This document shows, one piece after another, positions 35,405 through 44,838 of a stretch of 64,000 bases of DNA (positions are counted from its first letter, which is position 1; every line of letters starts with the position of its first letter). The stretch is from Halobacillus kuroshimensis DSM 18393 (GTDB lineage: Bacteria; Bacillota; Bacilli; Bacillales; Halobacillaceae). Under the pieces are notes generated by a model, which searched no databases, had not been told where the DNA came from, and saw only the letters and a list, made by a program, of their open reading frames with translations. The stretch spans positions 930,001-994,000 of the forward strand of contig NZ_AUDY01000008.1 in NCBI RefSeq assembly GCF_000425705.1, read 5' to 3'. A program made the translations under genes and the position numbers.

Positions 35405-36142
35405 TTATTCAACATTTTCTTCAGCGAGCTGGCGCAGCTGTTTCACTTCAAAAGGCTTCAGAGGACGGTAATCCCCGGCATTCAGCCCTTTAAGGTCCAG
35501 CGTTCCGTACCGTTCACGCTTCAGTTTATCTACTGGAAATCCGAGGGTATCAAACATACGGCGCACCTGACGGTTTTTCCCTTCGTGCAGAATAACCTGA
35601 ACGATTGCTGTATTTTTCCTGGAATCCGTAGAATTGATTTTTGCATGGACAGCTTTCAAATACTCCCCGTCCACCGTGATCCCTTTTTTCAACTGCTTCA
35701 ATTGTTCCGGTGTCGGAATCCCTTTCGTTTTCGCGATATATACTTTGTTGACTTCATGGCTGGGATGCATAAGCATATTGGCGAAGTCTCCGTCATTGGT
35801 GAGCAGGATCAAGCCGGATGTATCATAATCCAGGCGTCCGATCGGGAAAATCCTCTCTTTCACTTCAGGAAGAAAGTCTGTTACGACTTTCCGGCCTTTG
35901 TCATCGCTTACACTGGAAATCACACCTCTTGGTTTATAAAGCATGAAATAGACAGGTTCCTCTTTATCAATCGGGACACCCTCCACTTCAACATCGTCGT
36001 TTCTTCCAACCTTTGTTCCAAGTTCCGTGACAATTTCACCATTCACTTTCACTTTTCCATCCAAAATCATCTGTTCTGCTTTTCTTCGTGATGCAACACC
36101 AGCATGGGCGATCACCTTTTGTAGTCGTTCTTTCTCTGCCAT
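35405..36142 (-). CDS. rluB: 23S rRNA pseudouridine synthase RluB
   Basis: A 245-residue RsuA/RluB-family enzyme. An N-terminal S4 domain (RLQKVIAHAGVASRRKAEQMI) is followed by the catalytic domain with FPIGRLDYDTSGLILLTNDG, in which the first Asp is the nucleophile, and NRQVRRMFDTLGFPV. It modifies the 2605 region of 23S rRNA. It lies just upstream of resA, as ypuL/rluB does in B. subtilis. Confidence 0.95.
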   Translation of the reverse strand: MAEKERLQKVIAHAGVASRRKAEQMILDGKVKVNGEIVTELGTKVGRNDDVEVEGVPIDKEEPVYFMLYKPRGVISSVSDDKGRKVVTDFLPEVKERIFPIGRLDYDTSGLILLTNDGDFANMLMHPSHEVNKVYIAKTKGIPTPEQLKQLKKGITVDGEYLKAVHAKINSTDSRKNTAIVQVILHEGKNRQVRRMFDTLGFPVDKLKRERYGTLDLKGLNAGDYRPLKPFEVKQLRQLAEENVE

Positions 36143-36252
36143 ACGACCGTCACCAACTTTCTTCTGCTTCTAAAATCTCACATGTTCCCTGCAGCTTTCC
36201 TACAGCAAGTGAACATACCATTTACATTATACACATTCTATAAAGGTTTGAA

Positions 36253-36286
36253 CAAAAAAATCATCCTATCATTGGAATAGGATGAT
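36253..36286 (-). terminator. Terminator of the dacB-spmA-spmB operon
   Basis: Minus-strand stem ATCATCCTAT / ATAGGATGAT with a short loop and seven T residues; it overlaps the last codons of spmB. Confidence 0.88.
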
Positions 36287-36784
36287 AACAATTATGATTG
36301 ATGCCAGTATACCAACTAAATCTGCAAGCAGTCCAACCTTCAATGCATCACCCATCCGCTTGATTCCAACAGCACCGAAATAGACGGTAATGATGTAGAG
36401 CGTTGTATCCGTGCTTCCCTGCATGACGGATGCCAGATAGCCGATGAAAGAATCAGGTCCGAACGTGCGGATCAGCTCTGTCGTCATACTCAATGCGGCC
36501 GTTCCAGAGATGGGTCGGATAAAAGCCAGTGGCAGAATTTCCTCCGGTGCGCCGAAAGCATTCATAACGGGCTCAAACAATACGAGCACCGCTTCCATAG
36601 CTCCTGAGGCCTGAAAAACGGCAATGGATACCATCATGCCTAGAAGGAAGGGCAGCAGGGACACAGCAATCTGTAGCCCTTCCTTACTTCCTTCTACGAA
36701 AACCTCATAAGAGGGAATCTTTTTTATGGTAGCCGTGACCAGTACGAGACAGATGATTCCCGGAATCAGCCATATACTGATCAT
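36269..36784 (-). CDS. spmB: Spore maturation protein B
   Basis: A 171-residue membrane protein with about five helices, beginning MISIWLIPGIICLVLV. SpmA and SpmB are needed for normal spore core dehydration and act with DacB. Overlaps spmA by four bases (ATGA). Family landmarks include LPLAFIRPISGTAALSMT and QGSTDTTLYIITVYFG. Confidence 0.95.
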   Translation of the reverse strand: MISIWLIPGIICLVLVTATIKKIPSYEVFVEGSKEGLQIAVSLLPFLLGMMVSIAVFQASGAMEAVLVLFEPVMNAFGAPEEILPLAFIRPISGTAALSMTTELIRTFGPDSFIGYLASVMQGSTDTTLYIITVYFGAVGIKRMGDALKVGLLADLVGILASIIIVIILFQ

Positions 36785-37371
36785 AATCCAAGCCTCCGCT
36801 TTCTCCTGTAATAAAAATAGCGGTCGATGCAGAGGGCGGCGCAGGTGGAAATGATTGTGGCGAGTATAGTAGCCCCGATGATTGATGTAGGGTCAGAGGA
36901 TCCATATTTCATCCTGACCGCTATAACGGTTGTAGGAATCAACGTTAACGAGGATGTATTGAGGGCAAGCAGGGTAATCATGGAACGACTGGCATGATCC
37001 GATCCGGATAGATCCTTCAATTCCTTCATCGCTTTCAGCCCCATCGGCGTCGCTGCGTTCCCCAGTCCAAACATATTGGCCGTCATGTTCGATAAAATGT
37101 ATCCAAGCGCAGGATGGTTGTCCGGGATATCTGGAAAGATCCGGCGGACTACAGGTTTAAATAAAACAGCAAGTCCTCTTAACAATCCAGCTTCTTCCGC
37201 AATCTTCATCAACCCGAGCCAGAACACCAGCACACCTGCAAGGCTGATCGTAATCATAACTGCCTCATCCAACGTCTGAAATATCGCCTGGTTGACCTCT
37301 TTCATCGTGCCGTTGAACGCCGCATAAACAATACCGATGATCGCAAGAAGCGCCCAGATCAGGTTGACCAT
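36781..37371 (-). CDS. spmA: Spore maturation protein A
   Basis: A 196-residue nucleoside-recognition-type membrane protein, paralogous in fold to SpmB. Landmarks are MFGLGNAATPMGLKAMKEL and NTSSLTLIPTTVIAVR. It overlaps the end of dacB by 13 bases and spmB by four, so the three genes are tightly coupled. Confidence 0.95.
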   Translation of the reverse strand: MVNLIWALLAIIGIVYAAFNGTMKEVNQAIFQTLDEAVMITISLAGVLVFWLGLMKIAEEAGLLRGLAVLFKPVVRRIFPDIPDNHPALGYILSNMTANMFGLGNAATPMGLKAMKELKDLSGSDHASRSMITLLALNTSSLTLIPTTVIAVRMKYGSSDPTSIIGATILATIISTCAALCIDRYFYYRRKRRLGL

Positions 37372-38447
37372 GGCGCCACCCCCATCATCCGGTGGAGAAA
37401 ATCACCGACTTCCCGTAAAAAAGACTGCGGTGGACGTTCCTTCCATACAGCAGCTTCAACAATAGGATTATTACCAGACTTATAATAGGTAACCCCCGCC
37501 ATGAGTCCGGTCCCTTCTTCCACAGGGTAAAACACCGCTTCCAGCTGCTCTTTTTCGGATGAGGTTAAGGGATAAGCTAAATCTCTCGGTACATAATAGG
37601 CTTCTCCCCCCACTTTCACCGTGCCTTTCTTCTGCAGAAGGACGGTTTCAAAATGGGCGAATCCCCATTCGAACATGTTTCTATGATCATTCCAATCATC
37701 CGGGGCATTCAAAGTAACCGCAATCAATTCCATTCCCTCTTTAGCAGCAGAAGTGACCAGCGTCCGTCCTGCTGCCTTGGTGAAACCTGTCTTTCCACCA
37801 TTTGTCGGATCATAATACTGAGTCAGCATTTTGTTTTTGTTCATCCAGGCATAATCCCTGTTTTCTGAAAGGTAGGACTCACTACCCGTAATTTCACGAA
37901 ACGTTTCGTCTTTCATTGCATAAGCCATCAGCAGCCCTAAGTCGTAGGCGCTGGAAAGGTGGAATTCCCCGTCCAGTCCATGAGGGTTTTCAAACCGGCT
38001 GTCATTCATTCCGAGCCATGCGGCTTTATCATTCATCATCTGGACAAAGCCTTCTACACTTCCTCCCACATGTTCAGCTATAGCGACCGCCGCATCATTC
38101 CCACTCCTGAGCATGAGACCATAAACAAGGTCCTTTAAGCGAATGCTTTCTTTTTCTGTTAAATAAATGGAAGATCCCTCTGTATACACCGCCCTCTTAC
38201 TTACGGTAACCTTCTCATCCATTTTACCTGATTCAACGGCAATCAGCGCCGTCATGATTTTTGTTGTACTGGCAATCAAAGCTGGCTCGTACGCATCTTT
38301 CTCATACAGGACCCGTCCGGATGCTGCATCCATCAAAACCGCATGCTCGGCTGATACAGACAGCGCTCCTTCAGCTTGAACCGGGTGTAAACTAAACCAT
38401 TGGAAAGCGAGCAGGGCGGTTAAAATCATATATAAACACCTTTTCAA
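37359..38447 (-). CDS. dacB: Sporulation D-alanyl-D-alanine carboxypeptidase DacB (PBP5*)
   Basis: This enzyme trims cortex peptidoglycan peptides during sporulation. Starting at TTG 38447, with GGGAGGAG upstream, the 362-residue pre-protein has a signal peptide ending near PVQAEG. The serine-peptidase motifs are STTK (near 60), SGN in RSGNDAAVAIA, and KTG in GGKTGFTKAAG; a C-terminal domain follows. A SigE-type promoter lies about 35 bases upstream. It is the first gene of dacB-spmA-spmB. Confidence 0.95.
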   Translation of the reverse strand: MKRCLYMILTALLAFQWFSLHPVQAEGALSVSAEHAVLMDAASGRVLYEKDAYEPALIASTTKIMTALIAVESGKMDEKVTVSKRAVYTEGSSIYLTEKESIRLKDLVYGLMLRSGNDAAVAIAEHVGGSVEGFVQMMNDKAAWLGMNDSRFENPHGLDGEFHLSSAYDLGLLMAYAMKDETFREITGSESYLSENRDYAWMNKNKMLTQYYDPTNGGKTGFTKAAGRTLVTSAAKEGMELIAVTLNAPDDWNDHRNMFEWGFAHFETVLLQKKGTVKVGGEAYYVPRDLAYPLTSSEKEQLEAVFYPVEEGTGLMAGVTYYKSGNNPIVEAAVWKERPPQSFLREVGDFLHRMMGVAPWST

Positions 38448-38479
38448 GAGGAGCTCCTCCCATTCTAGTCGTTTGCTAC

Positions 38480-38508
38480 ACCTTATGCCTGAATGTACAG
38501 GCATATGA
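38480..38508 (-). promoter_or_regulatory. SigE-type promoter of dacB-spmAB
   Basis: Minus strand TCATATG (38502-38508), a 14-base spacer and CATAAGGT (38480-38487), giving 6 of 7 and 6 of 8 matches to the SigE consensus. dacB is a SigE gene in B. subtilis. Confidence 0.65.
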
Positions 38509-38531
38509 ATCCAGAAGCCCTTCCCCGGCCG

Positions 38532-38565
38532 TAAAAAAATGCTGCCCCTGGATCAGGAGCAGCAT
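38532..38565 (-). terminator. Terminator after scpB
   Basis: Minus-strand stem ATGCTGCTCCT / AGGGGCAGCAT with a five-base loop and seven T residues, right after scpB. Confidence 0.9.
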
Positions 38566-38568
38566 GTG

Positions 38569-39162
38569 TCAGTCTTCATCATTTAACGGATCTTTCTCAA
38601 ATTTTTCAAAGAAAAGATCGGCATCTCCTGCCATATCCTCAGGGTGTTGCAGGTCCTCAAGAGGAGGGAGCTCGTCGATCGATGTCAAACCAAAGTAAAT
38701 TAAAAAGTCCTTCGTCGTTCCATAAAGAATCGGACGACCAATGGCATCTTTGCGTCCTTTTTCCTCAATCAAACCTCTATTAACAAGGGTTTGTATAGAG
38801 CGGTCACTTTTCACCCCGCGCAGATCGTCCACTTCAATTCTCGTTATCGGCTGCTGATAAGCGATGATCGCCAGCGCTTCAAGGGACGCCTGCGAAAGTC
38901 TGGTTGCGCTCGGGGAATCCAGCAGACGTTTGTAGTAGGACGCATGCTCGGGTTTCGTTGTGAGGTGCAGGGTTCCCTGGGACTCCATAATCATCAGCCC
39001 CCGTGATGGATGCATATAAGCCTCCTGCATACTCTCAATCAAATCATTTACAGAAGATTTGTCCATCCCCAGCAAATCCATCAACTTCTTTTTTGGCACT
39101 CCTTCTTCACCGGAGGCAAACAGCACCCCTTCAATGATTGCTCTGTATTCCTCTAATTCCAT
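38569..39162 (-). CDS. scpB: Segregation and condensation protein B
   Basis: A 197-residue winged-helix protein of the SMC-ScpA-ScpB condensin. Typical segments are IEGVLFASGEEGV near the start and LEALAIIAYQQPITRIEVDDLRG (in parts) near residue 100. It overlaps scpA by 10 bases. A terminator follows directly. Confidence 0.96.
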   Translation of the reverse strand: MELEEYRAIIEGVLFASGEEGVPKKKLMDLLGMDKSSVNDLIESMQEAYMHPSRGLMIMESQGTLHLTTKPEHASYYKRLLDSPSATRLSQASLEALAIIAYQQPITRIEVDDLRGVKSDRSIQTLVNRGLIEEKGRKDAIGRPILYGTTKDFLIYFGLTSIDELPPLEDLQHPEDMAGDADLFFEKFEKDPLNDED

Positions 39163-39908
39163 GGGGCATCCTCCATCTTAAACACAATTAACTCTTCAAA
39201 ATGCTTCTGCTGCACGCAGGTAATTTCATTGCTTTTCATTAACTCAAGAAGTGCAATGAACGTAACGACAATATGGGGCCTCGTCCGTTTTTCGAACAAC
39301 TGGTAAAACGGAGTCCCTTCTGGTGAACGCTCCATTTGATGTAATATTTCGTCCATACGCATCTGGATAGGGATTTCATCACGCCGGACTCTGGCTTCAT
39401 CAGGCTGCTTTTCTTTACTACGTTTCATCAGCCTGCCCATGGCCTGGATCATGTCATAAATCGACGCTTCTCCCGGACGGACTTCCACCTTTTCCTCTTG
39501 CTGGTCCTCCATACTCAAAGGTGGACGCGTATAGATCCGGTTAGCATCCAGCTCTTTCTGCTTCAATTCATCCGCGGCCTGCTTGTATTTACGGTATTCG
39601 ATCAAGCGCCGCATCAATTCTTCCCGTGGGTCTTCTTCGAGTTCCATATCTTCCATATCTTCTTCCATTTGAGGCTGAGGAAGCAGCATCTGTGACTTTA
39701 TAGCCAACAGTGTTGCAGCCATTACCAAATATTCACTGGCAAGATCAAGTTCTAATTCCTGCATCGTGTGAATGTAATGCATGTATTGATCTGTTATCTG
39801 CGAAACAGGAATATCATAGATATCAATTTCGTATCGATTGATAAGATGTAAAAGAAGATCCAGAGGCCCTTCGAAGCCTTCCACTTTCACTTGGTAGCTT
39901 TTTGTCAT
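39153..39908 (-). CDS. scpA: Segregation and condensation protein A
   Basis: The kleisin subunit that bridges SMC heads. The 251-residue protein starts with YQVKVEGFEGPLDLLLHLINRYEID (in parts), has an acidic middle (EEDMEDMELEEDP) and a winged-helix C-terminus with VVTFIALLELMKSNEI. GAAGAATAAC gives a weak ribosome binding region (GGAAG). Divergent from the ypuF-like gene. Confidence 0.96.
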   Translation of the reverse strand: MTKSYQVKVEGFEGPLDLLLHLINRYEIDIYDIPVSQITDQYMHYIHTMQELELDLASEYLVMAATLLAIKSQMLLPQPQMEEDMEDMELEEDPREELMRRLIEYRKYKQAADELKQKELDANRIYTRPPLSMEDQQEEKVEVRPGEASIYDMIQAMGRLMKRSKEKQPDEARVRRDEIPIQMRMDEILHQMERSPEGTPFYQLFEKRTRPHIVVTFIALLELMKSNEITCVQQKHFEELIVFKMEDAPWN

Positions 39909-40094
39909 GTTATTCTTCCTTTACCACTGATTCTTCTCTTTTATCATATCAGAAATGTTCTTCTGCCAACAGGTGGTGTAAACGGTGCCCCTTGTAGGTG
40001 GAATGGTGTGTCCTATAAACTATAGAGAGCGGGCGCTCCGGTTGCGGAAAATGACCCGGACCAACAGGCTCCCGCTTGAAATGGAGTGATTGCG

Positions 40095-40559
40095 ATGTAC
40101 CCTTCTCATTACTTAGAATACCTGGCCCATTTTCATGGGACAAGGGATTACTTTGAATGCCATGAAGTGCTCGAGGAGCACTGGAAAAATACAGACCCGG
40201 GCAACCGGCAGTCTGTATGGGTTCTGCTTATACAAACAGCTGTGGCTATGTACCATGACCGCCGGGGCAACCAAAACGGGGCTGCCACTCTTTTAAAAAG
40301 GTGTGTCCATCATATGCCGTCACAGCGGGAATCTCTTGTTCATCTGGGGCTTGATCCAGTGCACATGGAAGAGAAGCTTTCCTCAGAACTCTCTCGTGTA
40401 CGGAGCGGTGAACCTTATGTAAGCTGGAACTTTTCTATTACGGACCCACAGCTTTCACAGGATGTTGGTGAGATCTGTAAAAGATGGGGAGTGGACTTCG
40501 GGTCACCCAGCAGGATGGAAGATGAAAGGCTGATTCATAAGCATAAGCGCAGAAGATAA
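40095..40559 (+). CDS. ypuF: DUF309 protein, YpuF-like
   Basis: A 154-residue helical protein with the DUF309 signature YFECHEVLEEHWK near residue 17 and QTAVAMYHDRRGN. The His/Glu arrangement looks like a possible metal site but no activity is known. It holds the ypuF position next to scpA. ATG at 40095 follows TGGAGTGATTGCG; the GTG three codons earlier lies in that site. Confidence 0.82.
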   Translation: MYPSHYLEYLAHFHGTRDYFECHEVLEEHWKNTDPGNRQSVWVLLIQTAVAMYHDRRGNQNGAATLLKRCVHHMPSQRESLVHLGLDPVHMEEKLSSELSRVRSGEPYVSWNFSITDPQLSQDVGEICKRWGVDFGSPSRMEDERLIHKHKRRR

Positions 40560-40572
40560 AATTCCCCATGAG

Positions 40573-40600
40573 AAAAGAGGTGCCGCAGCGGCACCTCTTT
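40573..40600. terminator. Hairpin between convergent ypuF and ribT
   Basis: Perfect stem AAAGAGGTGCCGC / GCGGCACCTCTTT type with a minimal loop; only short T runs on each side, so it may stop transcription from both directions. Confidence 0.7.
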
Positions 40601-40604
40601 CATC

Positions 40605-40970
40605 TTACAACTGGGAAGAAGCACTTTCCTCATCACATTTTTCCATGAACGTTTCTGTAGCTGTATCAGCACAGATTTCACATTGATCTTTAAAGTGAAG
40701 ACGGATGCTTTGAATCATTCTGCGTCCGATCCCCTGATTACGGTGGGATGGATTAACGGAGACGTGCTGTACGACGGCTCTGCCGCCCTCCAGACGGACG
40801 CCGACCGCCCCCAGAATATCTTCTTCTTTCCATAAAAACAGATGCCAGTCAGGATCTGCATCGTACTGCCGGATGACATCCTGCAGATTGCGGATATCTG
40901 TAACTTCCGGCATAAAAGAAAGCAGACCCATAGCTATCTTTTCAAAAGATTTTTTATATCGAATCAGCAT
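40605..40970 (-). CDS. ribT: GNAT N-acetyltransferase, RibT-like
   Basis: A 121-residue GNAT protein with the acetyl-CoA loop HRNQGIGRRMI and the preceding strand VVQHVSVNPSH. It resembles B. subtilis RibT, the last gene of the riboflavin operon, and lies in the same neighbourhood near scpAB. Here the ribDEAH genes are absent and I see no FMN riboswitch upstream, so it stands alone. Substrate is unknown. GAGGGGTTAAT precedes the ATG. Confidence 0.8.
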   Translation of the reverse strand: MLIRYKKSFEKIAMGLLSFMPEVTDIRNLQDVIRQYDADPDWHLFLWKEEDILGAVGVRLEGGRAVVQHVSVNPSHRNQGIGRRMIQSIRLHFKDQCEICADTATETFMEKCDEESASSQL

Positions 40971-41083
40971 ATTAACCCCTCAATTATGAAATAACTAATC
41001 GTATTGGTTACCCTCATACATTTAAGTCATATCATTCTATTCAAGTAATTGTCCACTTGTCTGTCAGGCCGTACTCAACGTTT

Positions 41084-41173
41084 TTACATAACAATGCCAA
41101 ACCAGTAAAACAGGCCCCAGCCAATGCTGAATAAAGCGAGAATGGTAAACAGTGTCCAGTTTTTCCATTTCAT
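41084..41173 (-). CDS. 29-residue single-helix membrane miniprotein
   Basis: A short ORF MKWKNWTLFTILALF... that ends FYWFGIVM: basic start followed by one hydrophobic helix over nearly the whole length. GGGGGAAACAAG stands directly before the ATG at a good distance. Such small membrane peptides are often missed. No family is recognised, and no terminator follows clearly before ribT. Confidence 0.55.
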   Translation of the reverse strand: MKWKNWTLFTILALFSIGWGLFYWFGIVM

Positions 41174-41416
41174 CTTGTTTCCCCCGGTCGAACGAATTTC
41201 TTATCCCCGTTCAATAAGAATATAGCAACAGGAGAAAATATTCAACCCTGTCTCCACAAGCGCAACATACTACGGTTTGACGAGAGATGATACCACACCG
41301 CGCCTATGCTGGAAAACAGGCGGACGCCCGTCCACCTCAACGCGCCCTCTTTCAATGAATGACTCATCGTTCATTTCATAAGCGGATGCAACCGCTCTTT
41401 TCCTCCCGGCCGGACA

Positions 41417-41470
41417 GAAAAAGAGGAGCCGCTGATCCAACAATGGGTCATTGTCTTTTCAAGCCGGCTC
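41417..41470 (-). terminator. Terminator after ppiB
   Basis: Minus-strand outer stem GAGCCG / CGGCTC, inner stem CAATG / CATTG, then CTCTTTTTCT, 11 bases after the ppiB stop. Confidence 0.65.
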
Positions 41471-41480
41471 ATCCAATACC

Positions 41481-41915
41481 TTATTTATCTTCTACTCTTA
41501 CCTTCTGCATGACGTCACCGACACGTACACGGTCAACGATATCCACACCTTCAATGACTTTTCCAAATACCGTATGACGGCCATCAAGGTGAGGCTGCGG
41601 AGAATGACAGACAAAGAACTGACTTCCTCCTGTGTCCTTGCCCGCATGGGCCATAGACAAGGATCCGCGCTCATGCTTATGCGGGTTTCCTTCTGTTTCA
41701 CATTTAATTGTATATCCAGGACCACCAGTACCTGTTCCGTTCGGGCAGCCTCCCTGAATGACAAAGTCAGGAATGACACGGTGGAAAGTCAGGCCGTCAT
41801 AAAACTCATCGTTGGCCAGTTTCTCGAAATTGGCTACCGTATTCGGCGCAGCTTCCTCATAAAGCTCAGCCACCATTTTTTCACCGTTTTCAAATTGAAT
41901 CGTTGCTTGTTTCAT
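41481..41915 (-). CDS. ppiB: Cyclophilin-type peptidyl-prolyl isomerase
   Basis: A 144-residue cytoplasmic cyclophilin that speeds cis-trans isomerisation at proline. Catalytic and binding residues are visible in [32 protein letters not shown] and [12 protein letters not shown]. The start overlaps the lysA stop as ATGA, so it is translated with lysA; B. subtilis has the same pair. Confidence 0.95.
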   Translation of the reverse strand: MKQATIQFENGEKMVAELYEEAAPNTVANFEKLANDEFYDGLTFHRVIPDFVIQGGCPNGTGTGGPGYTIKCETEGNPHKHERGSLSMAHAGKDTGGSQFFVCHSPQPHLDGRHTVFGKVIEGVDIVDRVRVGDVMQKVRVEDK

Positions 41916-43225
41916 TTCTCTTTCCCCTTTCCTTTCTCGTATGACAAATCAAGTCTGGTCATATCCTGATAACTTTCTCTTTGGACGACCAGCTGATGTT
42001 CCCCGTTTTCCACAAACACGACTGCCGGTTTCTGAAAGCGGTTATAATTACTTGCCATAGCATAACCATACGCTCCCGTACTGAAAACTGCAAGTGTATC
42101 TCCATGCTCTACAGCAGGAAGCGCCACATCCCATATTAGCATATCTCCGGATTCACAGCACTTCCCGGCAATTGAATATTTATTTTCTGCCGGCTCCTTC
42201 ATTTTTTCCGTAAGGGCGGCTTCATATTTTGCATTATACAGAGCAGGCCGGATATTATCCGTCATCCCCCCATCAACAGATATGTACGTCCGCACGTCCG
42301 GAATGTTTTTCACAGAACCTACTGTGTAAAGGGTCGTACCCGCTTCTCCCACAATCGCCCGGCCGGGTTCAATCCAGATCTCAGGCATCGGGTAGTCGAA
42401 CTGACGGGATAAGGCTTTCACCTCTTTAATAAGAGCGTGTGCGTACTGATCCAGTTCAAGCGGCTGATCCTCTTCTGTATACTGAATTCCGAATCCTCCA
42501 CCAAGATTGACGACAGAAGCTTCATAGTAATAGGTCTCTTTCCACTCATGAAGGGTGCGGAATAGGCGCTGGGCAGCCATTTGAAAACCATCCGTTTCAA
42601 ATATCTGGGAACCGATGTGGCAGTGGAGCCCCTTCATCTGTATATTCGGGTCTTCCTTGACTTTCAGAAAAGCCTCCTCGGCCTGGCCGCTGCTCAAGTC
42701 AAACCCGAACTTGGAATCTTCCTGACCTGTCAGAATATAGTCATGGGTATGCGCTTCAATCCCTGGTGTAACACGAAGAAGCACATCCATCGTTTTATTT
42801 TGTTCTTTCAATACAGCGCTCAGCAGTTCAATTTCAAAGAAGTTATCGACGACAATGCATCCGATGCTGCAGCGCACAGCCATCTCAATTTCCTGGATGT
42901 TCTTATTGTTTCCATGCATATGAATTTTTTCTACTGGAAAACCCGCTTCGAGAGCAGTATGAAGCTCTCCCTGTGAAACGACGTCCAGGCTCAGCCCTTC
43001 CTGATGGGCGACTTGAAGGATCGCTGTGGAAGAAAAAGCTTTACTGGCATAAGCGACCTGGGCAGGAACGTTATATTCTTCGAATGTGCGCACAAATGCC
43101 TGCGCATTCGCACGGATTCGGTCGACATCATAGACAAATAACGGCGTGCCGTAGTGGTGGGCGAGCTCTTTTGCCGGCACTCCGGCAATCATAAGCTGCC
43201 CTTGTTCATTTACTTCGTGATTCAT
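41912..43225 (-). CDS. lysA: Diaminopimelate decarboxylase
   Basis: LysA makes L-lysine from meso-diaminopimelate with pyridoxal phosphate. The 437-residue fold-III enzyme has the PLP Lys in [17 protein letters not shown], the phosphate-binding [16 protein letters not shown], and the second-subunit Cys motif [11 protein letters not shown] at 43225 follows AAGGCGGGATGGT; the longer in-frame start at 43324 runs through a terminator and is rejected. Confidence 0.95.
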   Translation of the reverse strand: MNHEVNEQGQLMIAGVPAKELAHHYGTPLFVYDVDRIRANAQAFVRTFEEYNVPAQVAYASKAFSSTAILQVAHQEGLSLDVVSQGELHTALEAGFPVEKIHMHGNNKNIQEIEMAVRCSIGCIVVDNFFEIELLSAVLKEQNKTMDVLLRVTPGIEAHTHDYILTGQEDSKFGFDLSSGQAEEAFLKVKEDPNIQMKGLHCHIGSQIFETDGFQMAAQRLFRTLHEWKETYYYEASVVNLGGGFGIQYTEEDQPLELDQYAHALIKEVKALSRQFDYPMPEIWIEPGRAIVGEAGTTLYTVGSVKNIPDVRTYISVDGGMTDNIRPALYNAKYEAALTEKMKEPAENKYSIAGKCCESGDMLIWDVALPAVEHGDTLAVFSTGAYGYAMASNYNRFQKPAVVFVENGEHQLVVQRESYQDMTRLDLSYEKGKGKEK

Positions 43226-43264
43226 ACCATCCCGCCTTTTTTGTTCAAACGTATGTACTTGGAA

Positions 43265-43302
43265 TAAAAAGAAAATGCCCTTTATTGGAAAAGGACATTT
43301 TT
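43265..43302 (-). terminator. Terminator of the spoVA operon
   Basis: Minus-strand stem AAATGTCCTTT / AAAGGGCATTT (one mismatch) with a six-base loop, then TCTTTTTAT; lies between spoVAF and lysA. Confidence 0.75.
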
Positions 43303-43348
43303 TTAATTGTCTATAATTTATCACATTGCTGAATGAGCGGCAATATGA

Positions 43349-44815
43349 TTATTTCTGCCGCTGATTATTTTGAGGATGGACCACACTCGGCCGTACCTTG
43401 AGCGACGGCATACTGAGACGCAGTATAATCTGCAGCGCGGCTTTGGCATTGAAAGGCAGGAAAGGCCAGAGATAAGGCGTGTTCAGCGATTTCGTATGAG
43501 CCAGCAGGAGAACAAAACCCAGGAAACCGATCATTAAACCTTTGATACCAAAAGCGGCTACTAAAATGACAAACAGTACACGGGCCATCTTATTAGCGAC
43601 GGACAATTCATAACTGGGTGTGGAATAGGACCCGATCGCCGCGACGGCTACATAAAGGATAACCTCCGGGACAAACATCCCCACGTCAATAGCAATCTGT
43701 CCAATCAACACGGCCGCAATCAGACCCATTGCCGTTGATAACGGTGTCGGGGTATGAATGGCGGCAATCCTAAGCATTTCAAGACCGAGATCCGCAAGTA
43801 GAATTTGAATAATGATCGGTATGGCCGTCTCTTCATTCGGACCGATAAATGCCAGCGCCTGAGGAAGCAGATCCGGCTGCATCACGAAAAGCATCCAGAG
43901 CGGCAGGACAAATATGGATGAAAATATTCCAAAAAACCGCACCCAGCGGACAAATGTACCTACGGCCGGGGCCTGCCTGAATTCCTCCGCATGTTGAACA
44001 TGATGAAAGTAGGTCGTCGGCGTAATGATCACACTCGGAGAGGTGTCCACCATAATAACGACGTGCCCTTCAAACAAGTGGGACGATGCGACATCCGGTC
44101 TCTCTGTATAGCGGACAAGCGGAAAAGGGTTCCTCCCCTGCTTGACGAGGAATTCTTCAACCGTCTTATCTGCCATGGACAGTCCGTCGATATCGATGTT
44201 TTTAATTTCACTCTTAATCAGGTCCACAAGCCCGGGATCTGCGACATCCTTTATATAAGAAATACAGATATCCGTTTTTGACCTTTCTCCTACTTGGAGA
44301 ATTTCATGACGAAGACGTTCATCACGGATTCTGCGCCTTGTTAAAGCAGTATTTTCAATAATATTTTCAGTAAATCCATCCCTGGATCCACGGATTACTT
44401 TTTCTGTATCCGGCTCTTCTGGTGTACGGCCCGGGTAGGTACGGACATCCACGATAAACGCTTCCGTCTCCCCTTCTACAAAAATGATAATCAGCCCGGA
44501 TAACAATTGGGTAATACACTGGTTCATGTCTGAAGAGGATTCCACCTGCTGGTGCGGAATATCGTTCTTGATCCGCGACCGGACGGAATCCTCCTTTTCC
44601 GATCCTTCATTCAATTCAAACAACTGCCTCATAATTTCTACTATGATGGGCGTTTCTACAAGACCTGTCACATAATACACATTGACTTCTGATCCAAGAA
44701 TATGAACGGTGCGGAATCCAAGATCAAAGGATTGTTCAACCCCTATCCTCTCGTTCATTGCTTTTCTATTTTGTTCCAGTTTCATAACGATGGGTGCTTC
44801 TTTTTGATCCGGCAT
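43349..44815 (-). CDS. spoVAF: Spore germination protein SpoVAF
   Basis: A 488-residue paralogue of GerA-type germinant receptor A subunits, last gene of spoVA. The N-terminal ~270 residues are soluble (with GETEAFIVDVRTYPGR and NPFPLVRYTERPD), followed by five or so membrane helices from about residue 290 and a basic C-terminal tail. In B. subtilis it belongs to a membrane complex that speeds germination. ATG at 44815 follows AAGGAGTGAAAGGA. Confidence 0.93.
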   Translation of the reverse strand: MPDQKEAPIVMKLEQNRKAMNERIGVEQSFDLGFRTVHILGSEVNVYYVTGLVETPIIVEIMRQLFELNEGSEKEDSVRSRIKNDIPHQQVESSSDMNQCITQLLSGLIIIFVEGETEAFIVDVRTYPGRTPEEPDTEKVIRGSRDGFTENIIENTALTRRRIRDERLRHEILQVGERSKTDICISYIKDVADPGLVDLIKSEIKNIDIDGLSMADKTVEEFLVKQGRNPFPLVRYTERPDVASSHLFEGHVVIMVDTSPSVIITPTTYFHHVQHAEEFRQAPAVGTFVRWVRFFGIFSSIFVLPLWMLFVMQPDLLPQALAFIGPNEETAIPIIIQILLADLGLEMLRIAAIHTPTPLSTAMGLIAAVLIGQIAIDVGMFVPEVILYVAVAAIGSYSTPSYELSVANKMARVLFVILVAAFGIKGLMIGFLGFVLLLAHTKSLNTPYLWPFLPFNAKAALQIILRLSMPSLKVRPSVVHPQNNQRQK

Positions 44816-44838
44816 TCCTTTCACTCCTTGAGGCATCA

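Larger units (their letters stand above)
40971..41480. other. 500-base stretch with only tiny ORFs and the ppiB terminator
   Basis: Between ribT and ppiB there is no sizeable gene. Supported contents are a 29-residue membrane ORF (41084-41173) and the ppiB terminator (41417-41470). Minus-strand 41270-41374 has a further 34-codon ORF (MNDESFIERGRVEVDGRPPV...), which looks protein-like but lacks a clear ribosome binding site; just before it an AGCGG / CCGCT hairpin is seen. Loss of a riboflavin operon from this place would explain the empty space; that is inference. Confidence 0.5.

Noticed and set aside
40971-41060. FMN riboswitch before ribT
   Set aside because: I looked for the conserved RFN stem sequences upstream of ribT and saw none; only a short AT-rich leader is present.
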